From: SG8-41 sp044867805
Lineage (GTDB): Bacteria; Pseudomonadota; Gammaproteobacteria; Burkholderiales; SG8-41
DNA: 6,867 nt
Direction of reading: 5' to 3'
Assembly (NCBI GenBank): GCA_044867805.1
Contig: JBIOVQ010000006.1
Span: 1-6,867 of the forward strand
Within the stretch, counting starts at the first letter, position 1; each line of letters begins with the position of its first letter. Positions 1-4,807 of the stretch are shown piece by piece. Position numbers and translations under genes: made by a program. The notes under the pieces were generated by a model. It saw only the letters and a program-made list of their open reading frames with translations. It was not told the origin of the DNA and ran no database searches.

Positions 1-30
1 AAAGGAGAGTGAATCGTGACCCCTTCCCAA

Positions 31-55
31 CCCTCCCCCTTGCCAAGGGGGAGGG
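31..55. repeat. GC-rich perfect inverted repeat (hairpin)
   Basis: An 11-base arm (31-41, CCCTCCCCCTT) is followed by a 3-base loop (GCC) and its exact complement (45-55). The symmetry continues imperfectly outwards through the C-rich stretch from about 20 and the G-rich stretch to about 68. No T-run follows on either strand, so it is not a classic intrinsic terminator. C-rich/G-rich palindromes of this look are, from general knowledge, common as dispersed intergenic repeats in betaproteobacteria. Whether this copy belongs to such a family cannot be told from one window. Confidence 0.6.
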
Positions 56-102
56 CTAGGGTGGGGGTTCGTGAATCGAGGCTAGACCGGCTGTCGGGGT
101 CG

Positions 103-130
103 AATCACAAATCACCAATCACGAATCACG
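103..130. repeat. Four-copy 7-base tandem repeat (AATCACN)
   Basis: AATCAC occurs at 103, 110, 117 and 124, an exact 7-base period. The seventh base varies (A, C, G, G). It lies in the non-coding stretch before the DUF427 gene and is AT-richer than its surroundings. It may be a simple-sequence repeat open to copy-number change or a set of phased binding sites. Nothing in the sequence decides between these. Confidence 0.65.
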
Positions 131-211
131 CATTTCTATCAGGCGCCGCTGCCTGCGGCCCGGTGATTGTCGGAGGCAAGGTAGGGAGGTTTGAATTGGA
201 GCGGAGGTCGT

Positions 212-496
212 ATGGCAAAGGCAGTTTGGAACGGACACGTAGTCGCAGAAAGCCACCAGTGTGAAATCGTGGAAGGCAACCACTACTTTCCCCCCGATAC
301 GGTAAAACATGAGTTGCTCAAGGACAGTGCTACACACACGACTTGCGGATGGAAGGGTATCGCGTCCTATTACGATGTGATCGTGAGCGGGCAAGTCAAT
401 AAAGATGCGGCGTGGTACTACCCCGACCCGAAGGCGGCGGCGAGGAACATCGCCGGCCACATCGCGTTCTGGAAAGGCGTGAAAGTCGAACCCTAA
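212..496 (+). CDS. DUF427 (PF04248) family protein
   Basis: A 94-residue cytoplasmic protein covering one complete DUF427 domain, a family whose members are often about this size. Family-like features seen are the N-terminal KAVWNGHVVAES, the central TTCGWKGIASYYDV with its Cys, and the C-terminal WYYPDPKAAARNIAGHIAFW block. The biochemical role of the family is not established, so none is assigned. The ATG at 212 is preferred because GGAGG lies at 203-207, four bases upstream. An in-frame TTG at 191 would add seven residues without its own clear ribosome site, and TTGAAT at 191-196 could instead be a weak -10 box. The gene stands alone on the plus strand and converges on xthA. Its stop codon runs into the left arm of an inverted-repeat element. 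Confidence 0.9.
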   Translation: MAKAVWNGHVVAESHQCEIVEGNHYFPPDTVKHELLKDSATHTTCGWKGIASYYDVIVSGQVNKDAAWYYPDPKAAARNIAGHIAFWKGVKVEP

Positions 497-667
497 CCTC
501 TCAACGCGGAGGACGCAGAGGACGCCGAGGAAAAGCAAGAACGATAGATAGAAGCTTTCGGCTACGGGAAACGTGCTTTCGCGATGCATCGGCGACTATC
601 CGCAGGGTCGATGCCCGGTGTTTCATACCTGATCTTCTTTCCTCCGCGTCCTCCGCGTTTAGAGGTT
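495..667. repeat. Inverted-repeat element between convergent genes
   Basis: Bases 495-516 match the reverse complement of 646-667 at 21 of 22 positions. Further inwards both arms carry GAGGAAA-like sequence. The left arm contains three 9-base units in tandem (GCGGAGGAC at 506, GCAGAGGAC at 515, GCCGAGGAA at 524); the right arm has only two. About 100 bases of unrelated sequence lie between the arms. The left arm takes in the last two bases of the DUF427 stop codon, and the right arm contains the xthA stop codon. The transcript of either strand can fold into a long stem, so it may end or stabilise both converging messages. It could also be a small non-autonomous repeat. No transposase is present. 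Confidence 0.7.
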
Positions 668-1426
668 GAGCTCAGCGATGACCGGCGCGTGGTCGGACGG
701 CCGCTCGTTCTGCCGCGGCTGGGTGTCGATCGTGCAGGAGACGCACTGCGCGGCGAGCGGCTCCGACAGCAGGATGTGGTCGATGCGCAGCCCCAGCTTG
801 CGGCGGAAAGCGTTCATGCGGTAGTCCCACCAGGTGAACGACCGCTCCGGCTGTTCAAATAGCCGGAACGCGTCTTTCAGCCCCAGGCCGAGCAGCCTGC
901 CGAACGCCTCGCGCTCCGGCTCGCTGAACAGCACGTGCCCCTCCCATGCCTTCGGGTCGTGCACGTCCCGCGCTTCCGGCGCAATGTTGAAATCACCCAG
1001 CACCGCGAGTCGCGGATAGCGGGCGAGCTCGACCTCCAGCCAGCCGCGGAAGGCGCGCAGCCACTTGAGCTTGTACTGGTACTTGTCGGACTCGACGCTC
1101 TCGCCGTTGGGCACGTAAGCGCAGACCACGCGCACGCCGTGGATACTCGCGGCAACCACCCGCTTCTGCGCGTCCTCGTAATCTGCGATGCCGATGGCGC
1201 ACTCCGCGCCCGCAGCGAGCGAGAGGATGGCGACGCCGTTATAGGTTTTTTGCCCGCTGCACAGCGCCTGGTAGCCGGCCTCGGCGATCTCCCGCGACGG
1301 GAAATTCGCGTCTTCCAGCTTGGTTTCCTGCAGGCACAGGACGTCGGGCCGGTGCTTCTCGGCGAAGGCCAGGACCTGCGGCAGCCTGACCTTGAGCGAA
1401 TTGACGTTCCACGTCGCAAGCTTCAT
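659..1426 (-). CDS. xthA: Exodeoxyribonuclease III (AP endonuclease)
   Basis: A 255-residue cytoplasmic DNA-repair enzyme of the exonuclease III/AP endonuclease (EEP) superfamily, which cuts DNA 5' to abasic sites and degrades one strand of duplex DNA 3' to 5'. The whole catalytic set is visible: Asn7 in WNVNSL, Glu34 in LCLQETK, Tyr104 in CAYVPNG, Asp145 and Asn147 in LGDFNI, Asp216 in LRIDHIL, and Asp245-His246 in RPSDHAPV. The aromatic stretch FTWWDYR and the length fit a bacterial ExoIII, which is usually 250-270 residues. The ATG start gives the usual MKLATWNVNS opening; no strong Shine-Dalgarno is visible. It begins 43 bases after the glutaredoxin gene on the same strand, so read-through from that gene is possible. 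Its stop codon lies inside the intergenic inverted repeat. Confidence 0.96.
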   Translation of the reverse strand: MKLATWNVNSLKVRLPQVLAFAEKHRPDVLCLQETKLEDANFPSREIAEAGYQALCSGQKTYNGVAILSLAAGAECAIGIADYEDAQKRVVAASIHGVRVVCAYVPNGESVESDKYQYKLKWLRAFRGWLEVELARYPRLAVLGDFNIAPEARDVHDPKAWEGHVLFSEPEREAFGRLLGLGLKDAFRLFEQPERSFTWWDYRMNAFRRKLGLRIDHILLSEPLAAQCVSCTIDTQPRQNERPSDHAPVIAELNL

Positions 1427-1469
1427 CTTGCGACGCGGAGCAATGAACTATCCCGGTCCAGGCGGCGGC

Positions 1470-2225
1470 CTACTGCCCGCTCGGAAAGCCCGCCGCGTCG
1501 AGCGCCAGGTTGTAGTCGGACGCCGAGAACCCGCGCGTGACGACCTGCCCGACGAGCAACACCGGCACGCGGGTATCGCCCGATACCTTTTGCAGCTCGT
1601 CGATATCCGCCTGTTCCTGCGCCGTGATCTCCTGGAAGCGCACGCCGCGGCCGGCGAGCAAGTCGCGCGCCTCGTTGCAGGGGGTACCGCACTCGGGATG
1701 GGTGTAGAGCTTGACGGGAGGCATATCCCGCGCAGCGCGACCCTGGGCGGCCGGCTTCACGCCTGGCGGCGGGGTCCTGGGATAGCCGGCGACGTCGAGC
1801 GCGGCGTCGTACTCGCTCGCGAGATAGCCCTTGATCCGGGTAGTACCGACGTAGAGCACGGGCACGTCGATGCCGCCGGTCAGCTTCTGGAACGCTTCGA
1901 CGTCCGCCTGCGCGTCCTTCCGGGTGTGAGGCACGCCGCGCCGCGCCAGGTGCGCGCGCGCCTGGTCGCACGGAGCGCCGCAGGGCGCGTTCCATAGCGT
2001 AACCGGATAGTTCTTCATGGCCTGCTGCACGCTGAAGGGCAGCCCGGAGGGGTCGGCCGAGGCGCTGCCACGCATGTTGCGCTCCTCGACTTTTTTCGCC
2101 GACGGGGGCGGGGGCGTATCGCGGTATTCGACGTTGCCGTTGTCGTCCACCCAACGGTAGAGCTGGGCGGCGCCCGCCGGCGCAGCCAGAATCGCCAGCG
2201 CAACAAGAATCGCGATTCTTTTCAT
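1470..2225 (-). CDS. Exported DUF4124 protein with two glutaredoxin-like domains
   Basis: A 251-residue protein with a Sec-type signal peptide (about residues 1-20, KR followed by a hydrophobic stretch to AGAA). It then has a DUF4124-like segment (LYRWVDDNGNVEYRDTPPP, about 21-45), which is typical of exported proteobacterial proteins. Two glutaredoxin-like domains follow at about 74-150 and 170-248. Each has a beta strand, a cysteine motif (C82-GAP-C86 and C179-GTP-C183), a helix, a cis-Pro-like VPVL (Pro122, Pro221) and a YDAALDVAGYP or YNLALDAAGFP ending. The spacing is CxxxC, not the CxxC of classic glutaredoxins. A thiol-disulfide or metal-binding role in the periplasm is inferred and no substrate is evident. 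The domains are homologous to each other, so an internal duplication is likely. AGGAGGT at 2232-2238, six bases before the ATG, fixes the start. xthA follows 43 bases downstream. Confidence 0.88.
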   Translation of the reverse strand: MKRIAILVALAILAAPAGAAQLYRWVDDNGNVEYRDTPPPPSAKKVEERNMRGSASADPSGLPFSVQQAMKNYPVTLWNAPCGAPCDQARAHLARRGVPHTRKDAQADVEAFQKLTGGIDVPVLYVGTTRIKGYLASEYDAALDVAGYPRTPPPGVKPAAQGRAARDMPPVKLYTHPECGTPCNEARDLLAGRGVRFQEITAQEQADIDELQKVSGDTRVPVLLVGQVVTRGFSASDYNLALDAAGFPSGQ

Positions 2226-2231
2226 GGTGTT

Positions 2232-2238
2232 ACCTCCT
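2232..2238 (-). promoter_or_regulatory. Consensus ribosome binding site of the glutaredoxin-like gene
   Basis: Read on the minus strand this is AGGAGGT followed by AACACC and the ATG at 2225. It is a near-perfect anti-16S match at six-base spacing and much stronger than those of the other genes here. It decides the start codon and suggests efficient translation. Confidence 0.8.
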
Positions 2239-2252
2239 GATTTGACGGCTTC

Positions 2253-2282
2253 ACTGTAACACCGGGGTCAGCCCTGCGTAAA
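2253..2282 (-). promoter_or_regulatory. Candidate promoter of the glutaredoxin-like gene
   Basis: On the minus strand TACAGT (2253-2258) lies 17 bases from TTACGC (2276-2281), or 18 bases from TTTACG if the hexamer is shifted by one. The predicted start of transcription is about 20 bases before the start codon. The block GGTGTTACAGT is nearly identical to GGTGCTACAGT in front of the ECF sigma gene, and the -35-like boxes also match at five of six bases. It may be read by the housekeeping sigma or by the ECF sigma encoded downstream. This is inference from pattern only. Confidence 0.4.
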
Positions 2283-2302
2283 GCACTTACGTCACTGCAA
2301 GG

Positions 2303-2312
2303 GACGCGCGTC
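2303..2312. repeat. Short perfect palindrome in the barrel/glutaredoxin gap
   Basis: GACGCGCGTC is a 10-base perfect palindrome in the 148-base space between the end of the barrel gene and the start of the glutaredoxin-like gene. The flanking GGGAC and GCGCCC extend the symmetry loosely. There is no T-run, so it is a poor intrinsic terminator. It lies 21 bases upstream of the candidate glutaredoxin promoter and could be an operator, but in such GC-rich DNA a chance palindrome is also likely. Confidence 0.25.
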
Positions 2313-2373
2313 GCGCCCAGACCATCCCCTGGCGCCCGCGATCAGGACTCGATACGGATGCGGCTCCCGGGCG

Positions 2374-3834
2374 TTAAAACAGGGCTTCAATGCCCGTCAG
2401 CAGCTGATTGCGATGGTAGTCGTAGGTGTTGAGGCTCGAGTTGTTTCTGTAGTAGCTGTAGTCGATGAATGGCCACCAGACATCGGTCCAGCGGCGAGAC
2501 GCGCGCGCCCATACGCCATAGCTGATGTCCTCGCGCGTGACCTCGCGCGTACCGCCGTCCAGACGATCAGGATCTTTGTAACGGCTCAACTGATACTCGC
2601 CGCGCGCATCCATCCGCCAGCCGCCGTTTCCGGGCCATGTCACGCTCGCAAACAGCATATGTCGTGTCGGCGAGTAGCTCGTGAATTCGGCCCCCTGCCG
2701 CAGATCTTCCCGGTCGTTGTACTCGAATTGATAGCCGACACGCAGCGGGACGGACGTCCGCGCGGAGCCGGCGTCCAGCGTAATCCGGTGCTGCCATCCG
2801 TCGAGATATTCGTAACTGCTTCCCCCTTCTATGCGTCCGGGCCGATAACGGAAAACCAGATTGCCGCCGGTGGCGAGCCAGCGGCGCACCTGCATGTCGG
2901 CTACTGCAGCCCGCTCGAGGCGATTGCCGTCAACGTAGGTCAAGTCGAAATAACCGCCGACGCTCGTCTGCGAGCGACCCCAGTCGGTCTTGTAGCTCAG
3001 GCCGACCTGCGATCCGATCTGATCGAATTGATGCAGATCCCTGTATTTCCGGAGGACCAGGGCGCCGTCAACGTACCATCCCCCGGCGTCGTTTCCGGCC
3101 AAATGGCGGGTCCCGGCGGCGAGCGCTTCGACGAACAGGTCGCTCTTGTCGCTGATCGCGAGCGCTCCGGCGTTCGATGAGAGGGTCGCGTTGCTGTCGT
3201 AGCCGCCGGCCAGCGAGAGCAGGGTGCCGGTCCAGGGCGGCGGTGGCGCCACGCCGAGCCTTTCGAGCGCCGCGCTGGCAAGCGCGTGCAGGTTCGGATC
3301 CGTGCTCATGCGCCGCGCTCGTTCGAAATGCTCCCTCGCCTGCCGCTCGCGCCCCATGCGCTGCGTGGTCAGGCCGAGGTTGTAGTGAGCAAGAGCAGCC
3401 CACACCGGCTCGCGCGCGAGCTCCAGGAACTCGCGCTCGGCCTGAGCGTACTGCTGCAGCCGGTAGTACGTGACGCCTATGTTGTAGCCGAGAGCCCGGG
3501 TGTCCAGGCCCGCCCCGCGGGCATCGAGGAAGGACTGAAGCGCCGCATCGTAATCGCCGGCCCGAAACGCCTCGAGGCCGCGGTCGAACGCCTCCATCTC
3601 GTGCGTGTCGGCGCGGGCGGCCTGACCCGAAACGGTGGCCAGGAACAATGCGAGGACGACGACCAGGGTGGAAATCCGATGGCACGCTATCCTCGCGCCA
3701 AGTGTCCGTTGCCCTCCCGGGAATGCGCATATCCGCCGGAATTCAGCCCAGCCGGGCGCAGGCGCGGAGGCGGCGTTGCGGGTGCCAGGATTCGAGCCGG
3801 AGGATACTGCGGGTGCGCTCTCGCCTCCGTTCAC
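2374..3834 (-). CDS. TPR-containing outer-membrane beta-barrel protein
   Basis: An exported protein with a signal peptide (hydrophobic ISTLVVVLALFLATVSG, then QAARA). About three TPR-like helical repeats follow (EAFDRGLEAFRAGDYDAALQSF; LGYNIGVTYYRLQQYAQAEREF; AHYNLGLTTQRMGRERQAREHF), then a Pro-rich linker. The last 285 or so residues alternate aromatic and polar residues like an outer-membrane barrel. GGYDSNATL opens the barrel, and the protein ends in Phe (LLTGIEALF), the usual barrel-assembly signal. A periplasmic TPR part before a barrel recalls Slam/DUF560 and some polysaccharide-export proteins, but the cargo is unknown. The start is uncertain. GTG 3834 (after AAGGGGG) is given here and leaves about 55 residues before the hydrophobic core. 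The frame is open back to GTG 3984, where no ribosome site is seen. There is no in-frame ATG, GTG or TTG next to the signal peptide; see the findings for a possible frameshift. Confidence 0.82.
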   Translation of the reverse strand: MNGGESAPAVSSGSNPGTRNAASAPAPGWAEFRRICAFPGGQRTLGARIACHRISTLVVVLALFLATVSGQAARADTHEMEAFDRGLEAFRAGDYDAALQSFLDARGAGLDTRALGYNIGVTYYRLQQYAQAEREFLELAREPVWAALAHYNLGLTTQRMGRERQAREHFERARRMSTDPNLHALASAALERLGVAPPPPWTGTLLSLAGGYDSNATLSSNAGALAISDKSDLFVEALAAGTRHLAGNDAGGWYVDGALVLRKYRDLHQFDQIGSQVGLSYKTDWGRSQTSVGGYFDLTYVDGNRLERAAVADMQVRRWLATGGNLVFRYRPGRIEGGSSYEYLDGWQHRITLDAGSARTSVPLRVGYQFEYNDREDLRQGAEFTSYSPTRHMLFASVTWPGNGGWRMDARGEYQLSRYKDPDRLDGGTREVTREDISYGVWARASRRWTDVWWPFIDYSYYRNNSSLNTYDYHRNQLLTGIEALF

Positions 3835-3944
3835 GCGCCCCCTTGAATCGCGAGCCCGCGGCCGAAATCGCACATCATCGGCTCCGCGATCTGGCCGAAC
3901 AGTCTCGCTGCGGGCGAAAATGGCCGCCCCTCGATCGTGCCCAA
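3831..3944 (-). CDS. Possible 37-residue leader ORF before the barrel gene
   Basis: A TTG at 3944 follows GGGGAGGAG with five-base spacing and opens a 37-residue frame containing EPMMCDFGRGLAIQGGA. Its TGA (3831-3833) overlaps the GTG at 3834 in the arrangement GTGA, which would allow translational coupling to the barrel gene. The peptide matches no family I know and has no signal peptide. TTG starts are uncommon and the frame is short, so this could be chance. It is listed because the ribosome site is the best one in this leader. Confidence 0.25.
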   Translation of the reverse strand: MGTIEGRPFSPAARLFGQIAEPMMCDFGRGLAIQGGA

Positions 3945-4007
3945 CTTTTCTCCTCCCCTGCCGGCACCGCGGATGGCCCGCCACCCGGGAAACAGCACAA
4001 GGAGTGG

Positions 4008-4037
4008 ATTATTCTGTGATTGGGGCGCGGATGTCCA
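4008..4037 (-). promoter_or_regulatory. Candidate sigma-70-type promoter of the barrel gene
   Basis: On the minus strand TGGACA (4032-4037; 5 of 6 to TTGACA) and AATAAT (4008-4013; 5 of 6 to TATAAT) are 18 bases apart. The surroundings are GC-rich, which makes the AT-rich -10 stand out. Transcription would begin near 4001. That leaves about 165 bases of leader to GTG 3834, or more than 300 to the signal-peptide region. It would barely accommodate a start at 3984, which argues against that longest form. Confidence 0.5.
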
Positions 4038-4069
4038 GAACCTGTCTGAAGAGCAGGATTGGACGATTT

Positions 4070-4096
4070 ACAGGATCAATGGGCCGTCGATCCTGT
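4070..4096. repeat. Inverted repeat upstream of the barrel gene promoter
   Basis: ACAGGATC (4070-4077) and its complement GATCCTGT (4089-4096) form an 8-base stem with an 11-base loop. A related CAGGATT lies at 4054-4060. It sits between the terminator of the sigma operon and the candidate barrel promoter. It could be an operator or a dispersed AGGAT-type intergenic repeat; from memory, CAGGATT/AATCCTG repeats occur in many bacterial genomes. The rest of 3985-4173 shows no convincing gene. Confidence 0.4.
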
Positions 4097-4173
4097 CCGT
4101 TTCAGGCGGGCGACTTTGGGTAATCCGGTGTTTTCGAGCGAGGCTCTAGGTCGAGCCGATATCTGCTTACCAG

Positions 4174-4205
4174 AAAAAGCAGGGCGCGGGGAGAAGCCCG
4201 CGCCC
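4174..4205 (-). terminator. Intrinsic terminator of the ECF sigma operon
   Basis: Read on the minus strand, GGGCGCGGG and CCCGCGCCC form a perfect 9-base GC stem around a 6-base loop, followed by TG, C and five Ts (4178-4174). It lies 25 bases after the stop codon of the last small gene. This is the clearest Rho-independent terminator in the window and marks the right-to-left transcription unit beginning at the ECF sigma gene as ending here, separate from the barrel gene. Confidence 0.85.
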
Positions 4206-4229
4206 ACCGACAGCTCACGAATTTCAGGG

Positions 4230-4439
4230 TTAGGCCGGCTTGGCGTCGTTGGTGACAGCGGGCACTTCCGCCTCGCTCGCGTTGCGCGCGACCTCGCGGA
4301 ACACGGCACGCACCGTCTCGACCGCCACAGTGACGGGGGGTCCTTCCGCCGCATTGGTGTTCAGCGCGATCTGGCGGAACACGGCAAGCACTTCATTCAA
4401 TCCCCGGGAGTCGTCAGCTTCAGGTTTTTCGTCACGCAT
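4230..4439 (-). CDS. Small protein built from a 26-residue duplication, unknown function
   Basis: A 69-residue protein that I do not recognise. GAGGA lies six bases before the ATG at 4439, the gene is in the sigma operon, and a terminator follows 25 bases after its stop, so it is probably real. Residues 17-37 and 43-63 align without gaps at 12 of 21 identical positions (VxAVFRxxAxN...AExPxVT). Each unit looks like a helix (VFRQIALN, VFREVARN) followed by a short PPV or PAV link. There is no signal peptide or membrane segment, so it should be cytoplasmic. The N-terminus is charged (RDEKPEADD). The 62-base gap from the preceding gene holds no separate promoter that I can defend. A partner or modulator of the sigma/anti-sigma pair is possible, but only location suggests it. 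Confidence 0.7.
   Translation of the reverse strand: MRDEKPEADDSRGLNEVLAVFRQIALNTNAAEGPPVTVAVETVRAVFREVARNASEAEVPAVTNDAKPA
4286..4391. repeat. Two diverged direct repeat copies, 78-base period
   Basis: Bases 4286-4313 and 4364-4391 match at 25 of 28 positions, exactly 78 bases (26 codons) apart and in frame within the small 69-residue gene. High identity at the DNA level, besides the protein level, suggests a fairly recent duplication or repeated correction between copies. Confidence 0.75.
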
Positions 4440-4501
4440 TTGTTGTCCTCGCTGTGCGTATGAGCCGCTTCAAATCTCGTGCGACAGGGTGCGTCGCGAT
4501 G

Positions 4502-4807
4502 TCACTTTTTCGATGGGACGCTCGGCATGGGCGGTCGCCGGTCACGCGCGGCCTGGGATTTTTGCACTCCGAACTCGCGGCCGAGCTCGCGAGCTCTATT
4601 GGCGGTATCGAGCCCGAAGGCCGAGGCGTCCTGCGCCCGGGGCGCCGCCGTTTCCGGCAGCTTGATCTCCCCGGTCACGGCGCCGGGAGACGCGTTGGCC
4701 GGCACCACGTCCATCGTCACCTCGAGATCCTGCTGCTGCGCCCAGGCGGCGCTTGACAATGCGAGGGCGAGAACGGCACTGATCGTATAACTCTTTACGT
4801 GCGTCAT
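4502..4807 (-). CDS. Small exported protein of the sigma operon, unknown function
   Basis: A 101-residue protein with a clear Sec signal peptide: a short N-terminal part with Lys5, a hydrophobic core AVLALALSSA and a cleavage site AWA before QQQ at residue 24. The mature 78 residues contain DLEVTMDVVPANASPGAVTGEIKLPE, a low-complexity Ala-rich middle, the Arg/Glu-rich NRARELGREFG and a basic, Pro-rich tail (RDRRPPMPSVPSKK). There is no cysteine and no second membrane segment, so a soluble or peripherally bound periplasmic protein is expected. The start overlaps the anti-sigma stop codon in ATGA (4804-4807), with AGAGGT six bases before the ATG. This tight coupling implies coordinated production with the anti-sigma factor. 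A role in signal sensing is inferred from position only. Confidence 0.82.
   Translation of the reverse strand: MTHVKSYTISAVLALALSSAAWAQQQDLEVTMDVVPANASPGAVTGEIKLPETAAPRAQDASAFGLDTANRARELGREFGVQKSQAARDRRPPMPSVPSKK

Noticed and set aside
167..196. A possible promoter before the DUF427 gene (TTGTCG, 18 bases, TTGAAT).
   Set aside because: Each box matches only 4 of 6 positions and the leader would be about ten bases. It is too weak to list as a feature.
16..264. An open frame with GGAG before a GTG at the very left of the window.
   Set aside because: It reads through the GC-rich hairpin and the heptamer repeat, overlaps the DUF427 start in another frame and has no recognisable domain. The composition looks non-coding.
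935..1997. Two long plus-strand frames opposite xthA and the glutaredoxin-like gene.
   Set aside because: Both minus-strand genes carry full catalytic or fold motifs; the opposite frames are Arg/Ala-rich shadows.
2413..3180. A 255-codon plus-strand frame opposite the barrel gene.
   Set aside because: The minus strand encodes a coherent barrel ending in Phe; the plus-strand product shows no family features and is a codon-bias shadow.
3785..3801. A tRNA T-arm look-alike on the minus strand (CTCGAAT loop with nearly paired 5-base arms).
   Set aside because: The stem has a mismatch, the loop begins C rather than T, and no D-arm, anticodon arm or acceptor pairing could be found upstream. It lies in the barrel-gene leader and is most likely chance.
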